Below are positions 10,978 through 21,599 of a stretch of 64,000 nucleotides of DNA, one piece after another; the stretch's first letter is position 1; each line of letters starts with the position of its first letter. The stretch is from Siphonodentalium dalli. Lineage: Eukaryota; Mollusca; Scaphopoda; Gadilida; Siphonodentaliidae. The position numbers and the translations under genes are program-made. The DNA lies in the NCBI GenBank assembly GCA_032622095.1, contig CP136063.1, forward strand, positions 74,315,980-74,379,979, given 5' to 3'. Under the pieces are notes generated by a model, which saw only the letters and a list, made by a program, of their open reading frames with translations, was not told where the DNA came from and did not search any database.

Positions 10978-11668
10978 AAAATGGCAACAGTCGAATGGGG
11001 AATTCAGTGTTAATTTTTGAGAAAAGATTGATCAAACCTTACAAAGCACAGGTGACCATATCATACCTTTTTGGAAAGTTTGAAGACATACCTAGTGGCA
11101 ACGCGAAGCGGAATTTTGTTTTTCTTGGACTTAAATAAAAAGTAGTTCACCATTGTTTATCATTGTTTATAATATTTCCTTCAAATGTCACAAAATGAAA
11201 AATCTGCTTAGCGTTGTCACTGGATATGTGCTAAAATATTCCAACAAGATATGAGGTAAATACTGTGCCAATGCATTCTCTTATATATGCGAGTCGACCA
11301 TAGGTCGCCTCGCATATATAAGAGAATGCATTGGCTTAACACATTAAAAATTATAAAATTATTAAAGAATGTAAGAAAAAATGGTAAAAAGTGTTAAAAA
11401 AAGATTTTTTTTAGGCCAATGCATTCTCTTATATATGCGAGGCGACCTATGGTCGACTCGCATATATAAGAGAATGCATTGGCACAGGGCTAACTGTAAC
11501 TATCACAATGTGGTCAAGGAGCCGGTTCCAATGATATCCATATTTGTATGGTTCTATTGAGACAGACCGAAGATATTTTAGGCTGTTGAAGCTTTATTTG
11601 GCCGGTTTTGGCCGGTTTGTTGGGTAAAGGGTTAACACTGAATTCCCCATTTAAATGTTGCCATTTTT
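10978..11668. mobile_element. Inverted-repeat element interrupted by a TTAA element
   Basis: The ends are ATGGCAACAGTCGAATGGGG then AATTCAGTGTTAA on the left and the complement (TTAACACTGAATTCCCC, then ATTTAAATGTTGCCAT) on the right at 11632-11668. A shorter relative with the same ends is at 33968-34328. The body between 11267 and 11633 is a hairpin element of the CCCTTTACCC family inserted here. Comparison with the uninterrupted copy shows the insertion used the TTAA inside the right terminal repeat and that some host sequence left of it is missing. The whole lies in an intron of the DUF4239 gene. Confidence 0.65.
11267..11633. mobile_element. TTAA-flanked foldback element, left-truncated, inverted copy
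   Basis: This is the same family as 7674-8065 in the opposite orientation. The right end reads TGTTGGGTAAAGGG followed by TTAA at 11634-11637; the left terminal repeat is missing. Both 69-nt palindromes are intact (11267-11335 and 11415-11483), and the internal segment from CTGTAACTATCACAATGTGG to the right end is nearly identical to the complement of 7690-7815. High similarity to 7674-8065 suggests recent activity. Confidence 0.8.
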
Positions 11669-11832
11669 CCTCCCTCTTAAATGTTTTCAATGAATCCAGT
11701 CGTCCGAAGATGTACCTTTGTTCAAGGAAGATTACATTTTGAGAAAGTTGCCATGGTTACTAATGTTGAAACAAGCTAGAGATCTCTGCGCCTCCCTACA
11801 TGTAAGTATGGCATTGTAAAGAGTACACTCAC

Positions 11833-12441
11833 GTGCAGTGTGGATATATTTGATGTCCCTGTCTATACAGTTTTTCTGACTTGACTTGTTGATTATTTGC
11901 GAAAGTTTGTAGATAACCTCCTCCTTTAGGAGCATGTATATTTCCGACTTGATTTGTGGAGTCGTGAACCTCAGAACAGAAGCGTGTAAACTTATCCGAT
12001 CCACAGAAGCGGCAACATCTGAGAAGCTCGACATGATTTCTGTGCTTTTCCACACAACCTGGTGAAAGGTATAACCGAAAGACGTGGCATAGACCATGCC
12101 GGCCGGTATCAGGAAGCACGCAATGGCGTCGTTTATGTTGGGTGGCTTGGTGAACACTTCGGGTGGCCATGCATAATTGCGCAATGGCGTCCCAATGAGA
12201 AGGACAACCGGACTAAGAGCCACCGATACCATTGCTGGCAGCAACATCTTCAGCATCTCACGAGGATACTGCTGGTGAAGTTTTAACTGGTCCAGGATAT
12301 CTTGATCAAATTCGTTCAGGAAGTTCGTTCGCTCTTTGTTTTTGTCATCTTTTACTTTTGATGAAGGCTTTAAAGTCGCCCCTTTTTTGCTTCTTTTCTT
12401 CCATCGCAGTATAGCAGATTTCAAACTTATTGCTACCAAAC
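11833..12441 (-). CDS. DUF4239 (bestrophin-like) protein, large N-proximal exon
   Basis: This 609-bp exon is bounded on the minus strand by the acceptor ATATTTACAG at its upstream edge and a consensus donor GTGAGT after 11833; both ends are phase 1. It encodes about 203 residues: a hydrophobic start (GLVAISLKSAIL, the end of a first helix), a basic linker RWKKRSKKG with further lysines, an acidic stretch NEFDQDILDQL, a second helix LPAMVSVALSPVVLLIG, and a third hydrophobic stretch containing FLIPAGMVYATSFGYTF, then VVWKSTEIMSSFSDVAASVD. A G-x-x-Y-A-x-x-x-G-Y/F pattern followed by an amphipathic segment is typical of DUF4239. The first coding exon, which would hold the start codon and most of helix 1, was not found; reading through the acceptor upstream gives no ATG, so the start is not within this exon. 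Function in animals is unknown. Confidence 0.78.
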
Positions 12442-12561
12442 CTGTAAATATGAGATCTAATTTAATGTTTAATTTGAATGTTTGTGTCAATCAGTCTAAA
12501 TCTAATTTTTAATCGACTAATACACGATTTCTGTTCTGAGAAATAATTTCCCACCCTTCTA

Positions 12562-12734
12562 CAGTAATGCCCCAAATAATCGACTCCTTAACCACAGCAG
12601 AATTATGGGTAATTTTTCAGGATTTAGTCGGAAATATGGCTTGTTGCCATTCATCGGAAAGCTCACAGAGCTTTCAGATGAATGGCAACAAGCCATATTT
12701 CCGACTAAATCCTGAAAAATTATCCATAATCACT
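12562..12734. mobile_element. Tc1/mariner-like MITE with long inner palindrome
   Basis: The left end CAGTAATGCCCCAAATAATC follows TA. The interior is a nearly perfect hairpin of about 60-bp arms (12602-12730) centred on GGAAAGCTCACAGAGCTTTC. The right terminal repeat is lost after CCATAATCAC. It is the same family as 8217-8359 and 35217-35360. It lies about 120 bp upstream of the acceptor of the large DUF4239 exon, in the preceding intron. Confidence 0.75.
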
Positions 12735-13059
12735 AAATTTTGGTATAAATCTTGTTGATGATTTATTCCCATAAAAACTGCAGAGTGTATTCAAGTTATT
12801 ATTTATTTTCACAAAATCTGCCGAAACTTTGACACTAGCCCACGCAACACATTAAGTCAGCCCAATATAAGATTTCCAAGCACTTAGCAACACCAAAGTG
12901 GTCGTTATAAATAACTGGCTTCAAATGCAATTCGGCTGAACTTTGAAAAGCACGCCCAATTATTCCACAAATTTGACGTCGTGTTACGGTCTGTGTTATT
13001 GGGGTATGAAACGGTTGACCCAATTGGCAGTTGAACAATCACGGAACAGGATTTAGTGA

Positions 13060-13670
13060 AACACTGACGGGCTATGTAAATGTATAAACTTTCATGTATA
13101 TTTGTACGACAATGTGGTGATATAACATTGAGCACCGGGGGTTCATCTGCACCGAATAAACGGCAACATTCACGATTACTTATGCGCATAAACAAATTAA
13201 TATCCGATAATTGCTTCAGTAATATAATATTTCATCATTCAGTGATAAATCATAAAAATCGACCTATAATGCGCATATAGGTTCATATTGGATTATGTGA
13301 TTCTCGTATTGTTCGCCCATCATGAACTTATAATAATTTATTTTGAGTCTATAATGACACTAAAACAGATACTATTTTCAGTTCTTTATGGACTCAAAAT
13401 GAGGTGATTCTACTCCGATTATAGACCTATAACAAATCCTATTATAAGCCGATAATGTGCTGACTTTCGGGAGTACAAGCTGCATAAATAGTTTGTAGTT
13501 TATCAGCAATTTCATATGATTTTAAATAATACCGATATCATTGTTTGTTTCCGGCATGCACGCCGACATCTGTGTCAGTTCCTTGCAAATTTTACTGAAA
13601 GTGGGTTGTGGATCAGGATAATGGAATATTCGTGGACGTTTGTTGCTTATAATAGGGTTTCGGGTGTTGT
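13060..13670 (-). repeat. Diverged repeat, inverted relative of 16190-16530
   Basis: Segments such as TCTGCACCGAATAAACGGCA, TAGTTTGTAGTTTATCAGCA, TTTTAAATAATACCGATATC and GGATCAGGATAATGGAATAT recur in reverse complement and in the same relative order at 16190-16530. The copy here has extra sequence between about 13290 and 13490 that resembles 23520-23640. Minus-strand ORFs at 12835-13195 fall largely in this repeat and were not annotated. Confidence 0.65.
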
Positions 13671-13739
13671 GTGATTATTGGATTTGTTGGCGATTATCTG
13701 CGATTATTCGTGTGCCCCTGCATGCAGTATAATATAACT

Positions 13740-14115
13740 TGTTTTTGTTTTTTGTTTTTTTATAGATTTTTTTGGGTTGAATTATTTTGGGTATGCTTAA
13801 GCATGCTATAGCGAATTTAAAAACAAACTGGATAAAACCTTATCACCAAGTATTCATAGTAATAATTTTGATGCCCATGAAAAACGTAAGATTCCCTGGC
13901 ACTAAACCTACAAAATAAGTATGTTAAAGAATATAAGAACAAATTATTAAAATTGTAAAAAATTGTAAAAAATAATAACAAATGATGAAAAATTGTTAGG
14001 CCAATGCATTCTCTTATATATGCGAGGCGACCTATGGTCGACTCGCATATATAAGAGAATGCATTGGCACAGGGTATATGTGTTGATAAAAAAATCGGAT
14101 CTGGCACTGAAAGGG
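13740..14115. mobile_element. TTAA-type element with one 69-nt hairpin, left-truncated
   Basis: The right end is TGGCACTGAAAGGG followed by TTAA at 14116-14119. The hairpin is at 14000-14068. Internal landmarks are GGGTATGCTTAAGCATGC, ATGCCCATGAAAAACGTAAG and an AT-rich stretch. The left terminal repeat and the CGGCCC segment seen in 47264-47754 are missing. It belongs to the CCCTTTCAGTGCCA family. The minus-strand ORF at 13817-14137 is a reading of this repeat and recurs in every copy. Confidence 0.8.
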
Positions 14116-14119
14116 TTAA

Positions 14120-15437
14120 TTGCTTAGTGTTCTTCAAATCGGCGACCTTGAGTTAGACTTTATGAAATTCCTAGTTAACCGCGACGTCTGACACAGAAAA
14201 CAACAAATCAAACACGGACAAACAAACGAGTAGAAGCCGTTAAATATTCACTGTGTGGTATTCGTTGATATGCCCCAAGGAAATTGTAGGTATGTTACTG
14301 GGACCTCATATAAGCTCTAGTGTATGGCATGTCGCATATGGGACAGCAAGATGGAACAACTTTCTTCCCAAAACAACACCTGTTGAACAGAACTCGGCAT
14401 GGAATGTTTTGAGAACAACTTAGTGAGATCATATTTCATCAAATAATATGTAAAACAAACTGGAGACAAGTATTGAAACTTTAACAATCTTGTAAATAAA
14501 ATAGTTCAGAAAATGTGTAACTGAAATATATGAGTCCTGAGATAATGTTATCAGTTTAAAAGGTAGTACAGCCAGATAACCAACACACATGTTCGGTTCG
14601 TTCCACAGCTTAAGGGGGAAATGATATCTCACTGGATATGCATAAAAGAAAATTGTAAAATTGGATGCATATACATGTACCTTATACTAGTGCTAGTGTG
14701 TGCATCTATCAGCATCTAGTGGGTTGCTATTTGTCCACTCTCTACATCGATGCATTTAAAATTTCCATTTATCAGTGTGGAATTTTACCACCGATGTTGA
14801 CCTATCATAGGGCCTACTGTTATCACAATCATACTGATCTGGAAACTATAACGCATGTATGTGGTAGACAGGTATCTATCAGCCAGTATTTGCAAAATTT
14901 CAAGTTTCATTTTGTCAATTGAAACATAGATACTAAAACGGTTAAACTGTCATTTGGAGATAACGTACCAGTGTGTGTCCGATATACGGAGGGGTTATGT
15001 GGTTTTAGACCAAATTTAGTTAATTTTGGTTGTTGGGTATCAAAACATTTGGAGCAAAATATTATTTGTTTTGAAGGTTTGGATGATGGTGGGTACAAGA
15101 ATATGCCAGATGCAAACAAAAAAACCTTCCTGCAAATGTTTTACACCCCCTGAATAGGTTGATAAATGCTTGGATTCGTTGTCGGACTTTGTCGTAGAAG
15201 CTGAAATGCTTAATGATTTTAAAACGAGACTTGTTGCAAGTCTATAAAATATGACAACGATGAGTGCAGCCGGCACGCTTATATACTATATACTACTATA
15301 TATGCGTGATTTATTCACACAGTTTTTGTATTAACGGACAAATGATACGACTTTTATTGTCCGTAAATGGTGATGGTGATTATGATTATGTATTGTCATT
15401 GTCAGTATACGTTATTTGACAGCGCCATTTTGTCGCA
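14120..15437. other. Non-coding stretch, no feature recognised
   Basis: Several short ORFs overlap on both strands (14429-14632, 14665-14922, 14907-15276) with no recognisable domain. I found no pair of splice sites that makes one of them credible. The unlocated first exon of the DUF4239 gene could lie here or further upstream. Confidence 0.4.
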
Positions 15438-15660
15438 ATGTGTAGCGATGGCATAGTAGGTGTGACTATTTATTATGGTGGAGTTTGGTGACAATTGGTC
15501 GTCATTACCATGCCATAGCTAGCCATGTTGCCCGCTGAGTTCCACACAATGAGTCGACTGGACAAATTAACACATTACGATTCACCAAGGTTGATCTCTA
15601 CTCATTACGTTTTGCTACATTGTATTCTCTACGATATTGCGCGATCGATCGTCCAGAATA
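15438..15660. repeat. Dispersed repeat, relative at 16660-16870
   Basis: It runs from GTAGCGATGGCATAGTAGGT through a TTTATTATGGTGGAGTTTGG segment to CTACGATATTGCGCGATCGA. It aligns in order with 16660-16870, where the same family continues into the block shared with 10246-10520. The plus-strand ORF 15525-15914 begins inside it. Confidence 0.7.
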
Positions 15661-16189
15661 TTCTTTTACCCATAGGACCCATAGAATTTGCATGTAAGTA
15701 CGGAAATGTCGACACGTTGGCAATGTGGCAACGGGAACACGGCAATTTTACATTGAGATGTGGAATTTCATTGATAATAAAAATAAAAATGGTACCATTC
15801 CTGGCTACATTATTGTTATTCAGATTTGGAATAGTATACAACATGATCTATTCATCAACAATTCTTCAGTATGAATTAATTTATTTTTGTAATTCATGCA
15901 GAAACGTATTGTGATACTAGTGTTGGTACGAGTACAAATGGGTTGTTAGGCTTAGAACCAATATTTAAAAAGTGGGATGTGGATCAGGATAATGCAATAC
16001 CAGTGGCTGTTTTGCTATTTAGTTAATTGGTTTACTATATTTTGTTTTACATACCCACTCACAATGAAACATACACAGATTATAAAAGTTTCATTCAAGT
16101 AATTTAAAAGTAGTTAATTACATTGTGAAAATATATATAGTTGCCCGTTAATTATTCACACCAAGTACCGAAAACCAGTTAACTATACA

Positions 16190-16530
16190 ACACACATCCA
16201 CGAATATTCCGCAATCCTGATCCCGGACCAAACCCCACTTTCAGTAAATGTGCAAGGGACTAACAGTTATAGACGTTGCCATACATAATTTTAATGTGCA
16301 TAGGATATCGGTATTATTTAAAATAATATTACTGATCAACTACAAACTATTAATTATCACAATATGATGAAATATTATGCTATTAAAGCAGCAATTGTCA
16401 GATATTAATTTATTAATATCCACGTAAGTAACCGTGAATTTGCCGTTTATCCGGTGCAGATTAACCCACACACAGGTACGGCGTCAATCGGTGCTCAATA
16501 TTACCACCACAGTGGCATACCATTATTTTT
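16190..16530 (+). repeat. Diverged repeat, inverted relative of 13060-13670
   Basis: It contains the complements of the 13060-13670 landmarks: CACGAATATTCCGCAATCCT, GATATCGGTATTATTTAAAA and TTTGCCGTTTATCCGGTGCA. Together with the adjacent 16660-17125 block it may form one larger composite element. Confidence 0.6.
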
Positions 16531-16659
16531 ATGTAAGTACTATAAATTAGCTCTTACGTGTACCTGTGACCTGTGGCCGCACACAATAAATACACTTGGC
16601 TTATGAAATAAACAACGATGTGAATATGCATGTAGATTGGCTGCGGACACACGTACCAC

Positions 16660-17125
16660 AGTAGCGATGGCATAGTAAGTGTGACTATTTATTATGGTGA
16701 AGTTTGGTGACAATTATCGTCATCATTACTATGCCATAGCCACGTTGCCCGCTGAGTTTCCACACAATGAGTCGACTGGAACAATTAACCCATTGCGTTT
16801 CACCAAGGTTGATCTCTACCATTACGTTTTGCTACATTGTATTCTCTACGATATATAATTGCACGATCGTCCAGAATTGTGTTTGACCGTGGCAATCCCC
16901 CATTCACTCACATATCACGCAGGTAGTACGTTTTATTGATATGATCGCAATACATGTTTATCTACTAACATTAATTTAATGCGTATTATAAGACAGTCCC
17001 CCAATTGAGTTTTCTATTTTTGCGACGACGTTTGCGCGATGAGCAGAGATCAACAGCGACAAGACATTCATGTAGATAAATCCTTGAGAGATCGACCGCC
17101 ACGCTGGTAGAGCTTGGTAGACTAA
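16660..17125. repeat. Most complete copy of the CGATCGTCC repeat family
   Basis: The first half matches 15438-15660 and the second half (16840-17125, ending ACGCTGGTAGAGCTTGGTAG) matches 10246-10520. This copy joins the two halves, which shows that the others are fragments of one element. No coding capacity is visible. Confidence 0.7.
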
Positions 17126-19273
17126 TTCCTTAGAGTACAAATGTTAATGTCTCAGAAAGAAAACGTTTCCTTATATAGCATCATGTACACGTATAATCAC
17201 GAAACACCTTCATTGTTACCCCCCACCCGACACGGTAAAATAAACATCATTCGTCTCACACCTATACATGCAAGAAAAATGTGTAAAAGCGAGCAATTAA
17301 AGGTTTAATATGAGACGTGAATATTCAAAGTTTTGAACTCACACATTAAAGTGATGTGAAACACTCCGGTAGGGTGATCAAATAGAAATGTAAAATAATC
17401 TTGCTCAAAGTAGTTATTTTTACGAATATAAATCCAAATTTACATTACACACCGTCATTCTTATATATCAATTAAATCCAATGACTCTCGATGGCGAAAT
17501 CATTTGCGCTGGTTTATCGCCATTTATTGCGTCCCGAATCGAGATGTAAATATTTACAATTGTGCGTTGATCAGGCGATGTTTTCTGTGGAGTGGTGCGG
17601 TCGATTTCGTTGAGATTTTCAGCGATGTTAGTAGAATTCTACATTCCCCAGTTGGCCTGAGTACTAACTTAACAGTTTAATGCACCCGAACAAGTCCATA
17701 ATATGTCTTTAAGATAAAGACGAGCTATTATAGGTTTAACATGAGACGTGACTATTCTAAGTTTTGAACTCACATATTAAGATAAATACGACGATGACTA
17801 TGGCTGGGAGAGTTGTTTCCGCAGTAGTCGGGGCCTCTTCCGGTTCTGAAACCTGGTAATTGGTCCCATTCATAACGTCGCCAGTCGCCATAGTGATTCA
17901 GACCACTGCACGCATTTAGACGTTCAAGGCTAAGCTATATCCACACCCGTCACTTGATGTATTTGAAAAGACGACTGACGTCGCCTGGGTCAAGAAAGAA
18001 CAGATAATTCCAAAAAGAAATTTCCTTTATTTCCCAACATCCGAACATTCTCCTATGCTCAGAAAGCGTATATAGTTACCCCATTGAGCTCACTATACTA
18101 CATATCGACATGTAGAAAAACAGACAATAATCCGGACCTGGTTATAATATTAGTGAATTAAATAAGCTTGTTGATTAATGGATACTCGTTCAATGGTAGA
18201 TCCAGATTCGTGTTGTCAAAAGATGTGATCACTGTAGTTGGTCAATATAAGATGAAATACATTGTACAACCACAAGGCTCCGCCACCAAAAACCTAGAGG
18301 TAATCAATCACCTGTACAGCACGACGCACTCACAGCAAAACTGAACGTATTAAATCCAGGTAAACCGAATGAAATCGCGTGCTAAAACGTTATCGTGTCT
18401 GCGACTGCCTATAACATACTAAAGCACCGGCGTAAACTGAAGTATATATATGTACTGAAAACAGGAAACTGCTCCATTAAATCATTGACAATTCATACCA
18501 CGGCGGCATCGATTTTTATCGCACAGATAGGTGACAATAAGCAAGTAAGGTTTAAAGAGCCATTGTCCGATTTAAAATCATGTAACTACAATTGGTATAT
18601 TGTTATACAGCAGATAATCAGATCGTGCCATTGGACCCATTAACGGTGATTAACACTGTCTTTACTAAGGGTACATTCATAGAGTGACGCTGGCAAATTT
18701 GCGTGGTATGTTTTGCAGGTATTTCGTCGTAGAACACCATATGGTACCAGAATATGAACGGAAAAATGGTTAAAACCTGCATCTTTACCAAAGCTAACGA
18801 CACGATGAGTAAAATTTGTGTTGTTCCTGCTACTGGCATTTACCTTCAAATACCTGTATGATTGATTCTTGGGAGATAATTGCATCATGCAATTTACAGG
18901 CAAATTTCGGTAGCAGCAATACAAGTGGAACTACAAAGCTTTAACTTCTCACGTAGCTAGCTGTGGTACAGATGCATTGTATAATCATTTTGTCATTTAT
19001 TGTCTGGTACTTTATAACATTCAGTTTCGAAATACCTGCCAAAAAAAATGCCAGGCAAATTTACCAGCGTATGAAAGTTAACGTACCCTAAATGGATTCT
19101 CACATTCAGTTATAACAGTAATATAATCCAGTATACCCACCATTTGACCAACACTGGGTGAAGTAAACTGCACACTGCACTCCGACCATACTACCCGGCC
19201 TGTGGCCGGAAACAACTTCATTACTACCCACCATTTCCTTCGATCACGGGGTATATCTGCTTGTACTGTGTTA
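17126..19273. other. Non-coding stretch with one 50-bp direct repeat
   Basis: A 50-bp segment beginning AGGTTTAATATGAGACGTGA at about 17301 recurs at about 17730 with few changes. Part of 17345-17410 resembles 51885-51965 (AAAGTGATGTGAAAC, then TCTTGCTCAAAGT). Minus-strand sequence near 18334 shows a donor-like GTGAGTGCG but no start codon in a useful frame. No gene is supported. Confidence 0.4.
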
Positions 19274-19478
19274 TAAGTCTAACTTAGTGGACTGGTTCTC
19301 TAGAATGAAGTCTAATTTATTGCGACTGGTTCTCTTGAATGAAGTCTAACTTAGTGCGACTGGTTATCTTGAATGAAGTCTAACTTAGTGCGACTGGTTC
19401 TCTTGAATGAAGTCTAACTTAGTGCGACTGGTTCTCTTGAATGAAGTCTAACTTAGTGCGACTGGTTCTCTTGAATGT
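19274..19478. repeat. 34-bp tandem repeat, about 6 copies
   Basis: The unit is GAATGAAGTCTAACTTAGTG followed by CGACTGGTTCTCTT. The inner four copies are almost identical; the left edge copies have substitutions and a lost base. It is a simple satellite-like array. Confidence 0.92.
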
Positions 19479-19844
19479 TTCCTGCTGTTCTACATATTAA
19501 CCCTTTCTACACTAAATGAATTTGCCCACTCAGTCATACAATTATACATTGGAATGGCCTATTATTTATATGGAGGGATTTTCAGGAAAATAAACAGATG
19601 ACAGTTAATACAAGAAAACCATAGTCAGAAATGGTAACGCCACCAAGATCGTATTATTAGCCATAAATATAAATAATAATACAATTATTCTATAAACTAG
19701 CTTTCAAATTTTATGCGGGAAATTTGCGTACTTCCATATTTCAAGTTTTCCCGTTTCTCGTGCCATACATTACTTTCATCAAACTGTCTTCTTTATTACA
19801 CAAGCTGATTCACCCGGGCTGTTTCCCATCTGCTTTCCGGTGAA

Positions 19845-20370
19845 AGGTGCGATTTGACCTTCAATTGACTATTTCGAAAGTCAAGGTCAGGTCAGGGTCA
19901 TGATTTGTCCAGTCCAAAACACCCCCACCCGTAGAAAACTACCCATAGGTATCAAATTTCGTCGAAATCCGTCCGTTTTACCCAACTTGACCTTTAATTA
20001 ACAATTTTGAAGGTCAAGGTAAGGTCAGAGTCATGATTTGACCCGTCCAAAACACCCCCCCCCCCGACAAAAGTACCCATAGGTATCAAATTTCGTCGAA
20101 ATCTATCCGTTTTATCCGAGTTGACCTTTGATTGGCCATATTGAAGGTCAAGGTCAGACCGAGGTCACGATTTGACCCGTTCAAAACTCTCCTCGGACCA
20201 AAGTATCCCTAGGTATGAAATTTCGCCGAAATTTGTCCGTTTTACCCAAATTGACCTTGCATTGACAGTTTTAAAGGTCAAGGTCAGGTCGGGGTCACGA
20301 TTTGACCCGTTCAAAACACTTCCCGGACACAAATACCCATAAGTATCAAATTACGTTGAAATCTATGGAA
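19845..20370. repeat. Minisatellite, about 120-bp unit, rich in AGGTCA half-sites
   Basis: Four to five diverged copies occur head to tail. Each unit contains a TTGACCTT segment, an AAGGTCAAGGTCAGGTC segment, a GGTCATGATTTGACCCGTCC segment, a C-run, and CCCATAGGTATCAAATTTCG followed by a CGAAATC-type tail and CCGTTTTACCC. TTGACCTT and AAGGTCAA within each unit are complementary and form a short dyad. TCAAGGTCA matches the extended half-site bound by ERR and NR5A-type nuclear receptors; whether any factor binds here is unknown. Confidence 0.85.
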
Positions 20371-20777
20371 AGCCGAGGAGGACATGTTGGTTGCTAATTG
20401 CTTGATATACGACGCGGTATTTTGAAGGTGTTTCAAACTAGGAGATAGAAGTATTCTGCCTTTCAAATGGTGATGAATTATAGTAGTTTATTCAAATTTT
20501 ATGGCATAAATTGTTATTAAAACCGTATATACTATAAAAAATTAATGACTCGAAAATTAAGTGGGCCTTTAAACAAAGTCACAATTGCATTTAGGCTCAT
20601 CTCATACTCGTCCATTCAGCGATATTCTACTGCGCAGTTTGTTATAGCCTCCAGTATTTATTGAGCGTTATACCCCCAACTGTTATAATTCGCCTTTAGC
20701 AGGCGTACTCTTGCCTCAGATTATTGAGATATTAGGTCACACATAATCACATTAAATCGCATCGTAACATAGCAATT

Positions 20778-21580
20778 GTGTGGGCTCCTTGGCGTGAATA
20801 TGTAATGAGAAATAAGATCATACGTAATGACATTAAACTCAAGAAAACCCTCGAAAACAAAACAAAATCACATTTAATGTTTTACGTTATTTCCTTCATA
20901 AAAAGAATCTTCGTGATAATGAACCCTCTCGTTACTTTAGAATATAGAATTAACCTTAAAATAAAAAAAATCTTTGGAACACAGAACCTTCGGAATAACG
21001 AACCTTCGGATTGGTGAACCTTCGGAATAGCGAACATTCAGAGAAATTTCGGAATAGTGGACCTTCGGGATAGTGAACCTTCGGAATAGAGACATGCCCC
21101 CCAATATTCATATTATATGCCCAGAGTTCAAAGGTATGGACCCATAAAATTCTAAACTTGGCCCTTAAAATATTGAACTCCAAATTGGAGCACACACAGA
21201 ACACCACTTAAGTCAACTGAACCTATGTCATGTCCCAATGCGGGAGGGTCCATATATACCACAACATTCATAGTATATGCCAAGAATTCAAAGGTATGGG
21301 CCCACGTAATGACATAAAATCTCAAGAAAACCAGCGAAAACAAAACAAAATCACATTTAATGTTCTAAGTTAAGTTATTTCCTCCTGTATCTGTATCGGT
21401 GTGCGCGCATGATCAGTTCGGATGTGAGCGCACACTCCATATAAAGAATCTTTGTGAAAATGAACCCTCTCAAATTAGTCTCAATACTTTAAAATATAGA
21501 ATTAACCTAAAAATAACAAAAACCTTCGGAATAGAGAACCTTCGGAATAGCGGACCTTCGGGATAGCAAACCTTCATAAT
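20778..21580. repeat. Two-copy direct duplication ending in CTTCGGAATAG arrays
   Basis: A block starting ACGTAATGACATTAAACTCA, then AAACAAAACAAAATCACATT, then ATATAGAATTAACCT, occurs at about 20825-20960 and again at about 21305-21515. Each ends in an array of a roughly 16-nt unit, AACCTTCGGAATAGCG (20988-21090 and 21525-21575). Related arrays are at 61593-61675 and 62045-62135. ORFs here follow the array and are not genes. Confidence 0.7.
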
Positions 21581-21599
21581 AGAAGCATGTCCCCACAAT

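Noticed and set aside
12442-12490. Extension of the large DUF4239 exon to 12490 as the true N-terminus
   Set aside because: The extension has no ATG (it would start at TTG) and crosses a good splice acceptor at 12442-12444.
13817-14137. 106-codon minus-strand ORF recurring at 46400-46729, 47432-47746 and 63053-63313
   Set aside because: It is a conserved reading of a TTAA element that includes the hairpin; the recurring peptide reflects DNA repeat identity, not a protein family.
15525-15914. 129-codon plus-strand ORF with an ankyrin-like phrase
   Set aside because: It starts inside a dispersed repeat (15438-15660), and one weak phrase is not enough for an ankyrin repeat.
18618-18924. Minus-strand ORF with a hydrophobic start as the missing first exon of the DUF4239 gene
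   Set aside because: Possible donors end in phase 0, whereas phase 1 is required.
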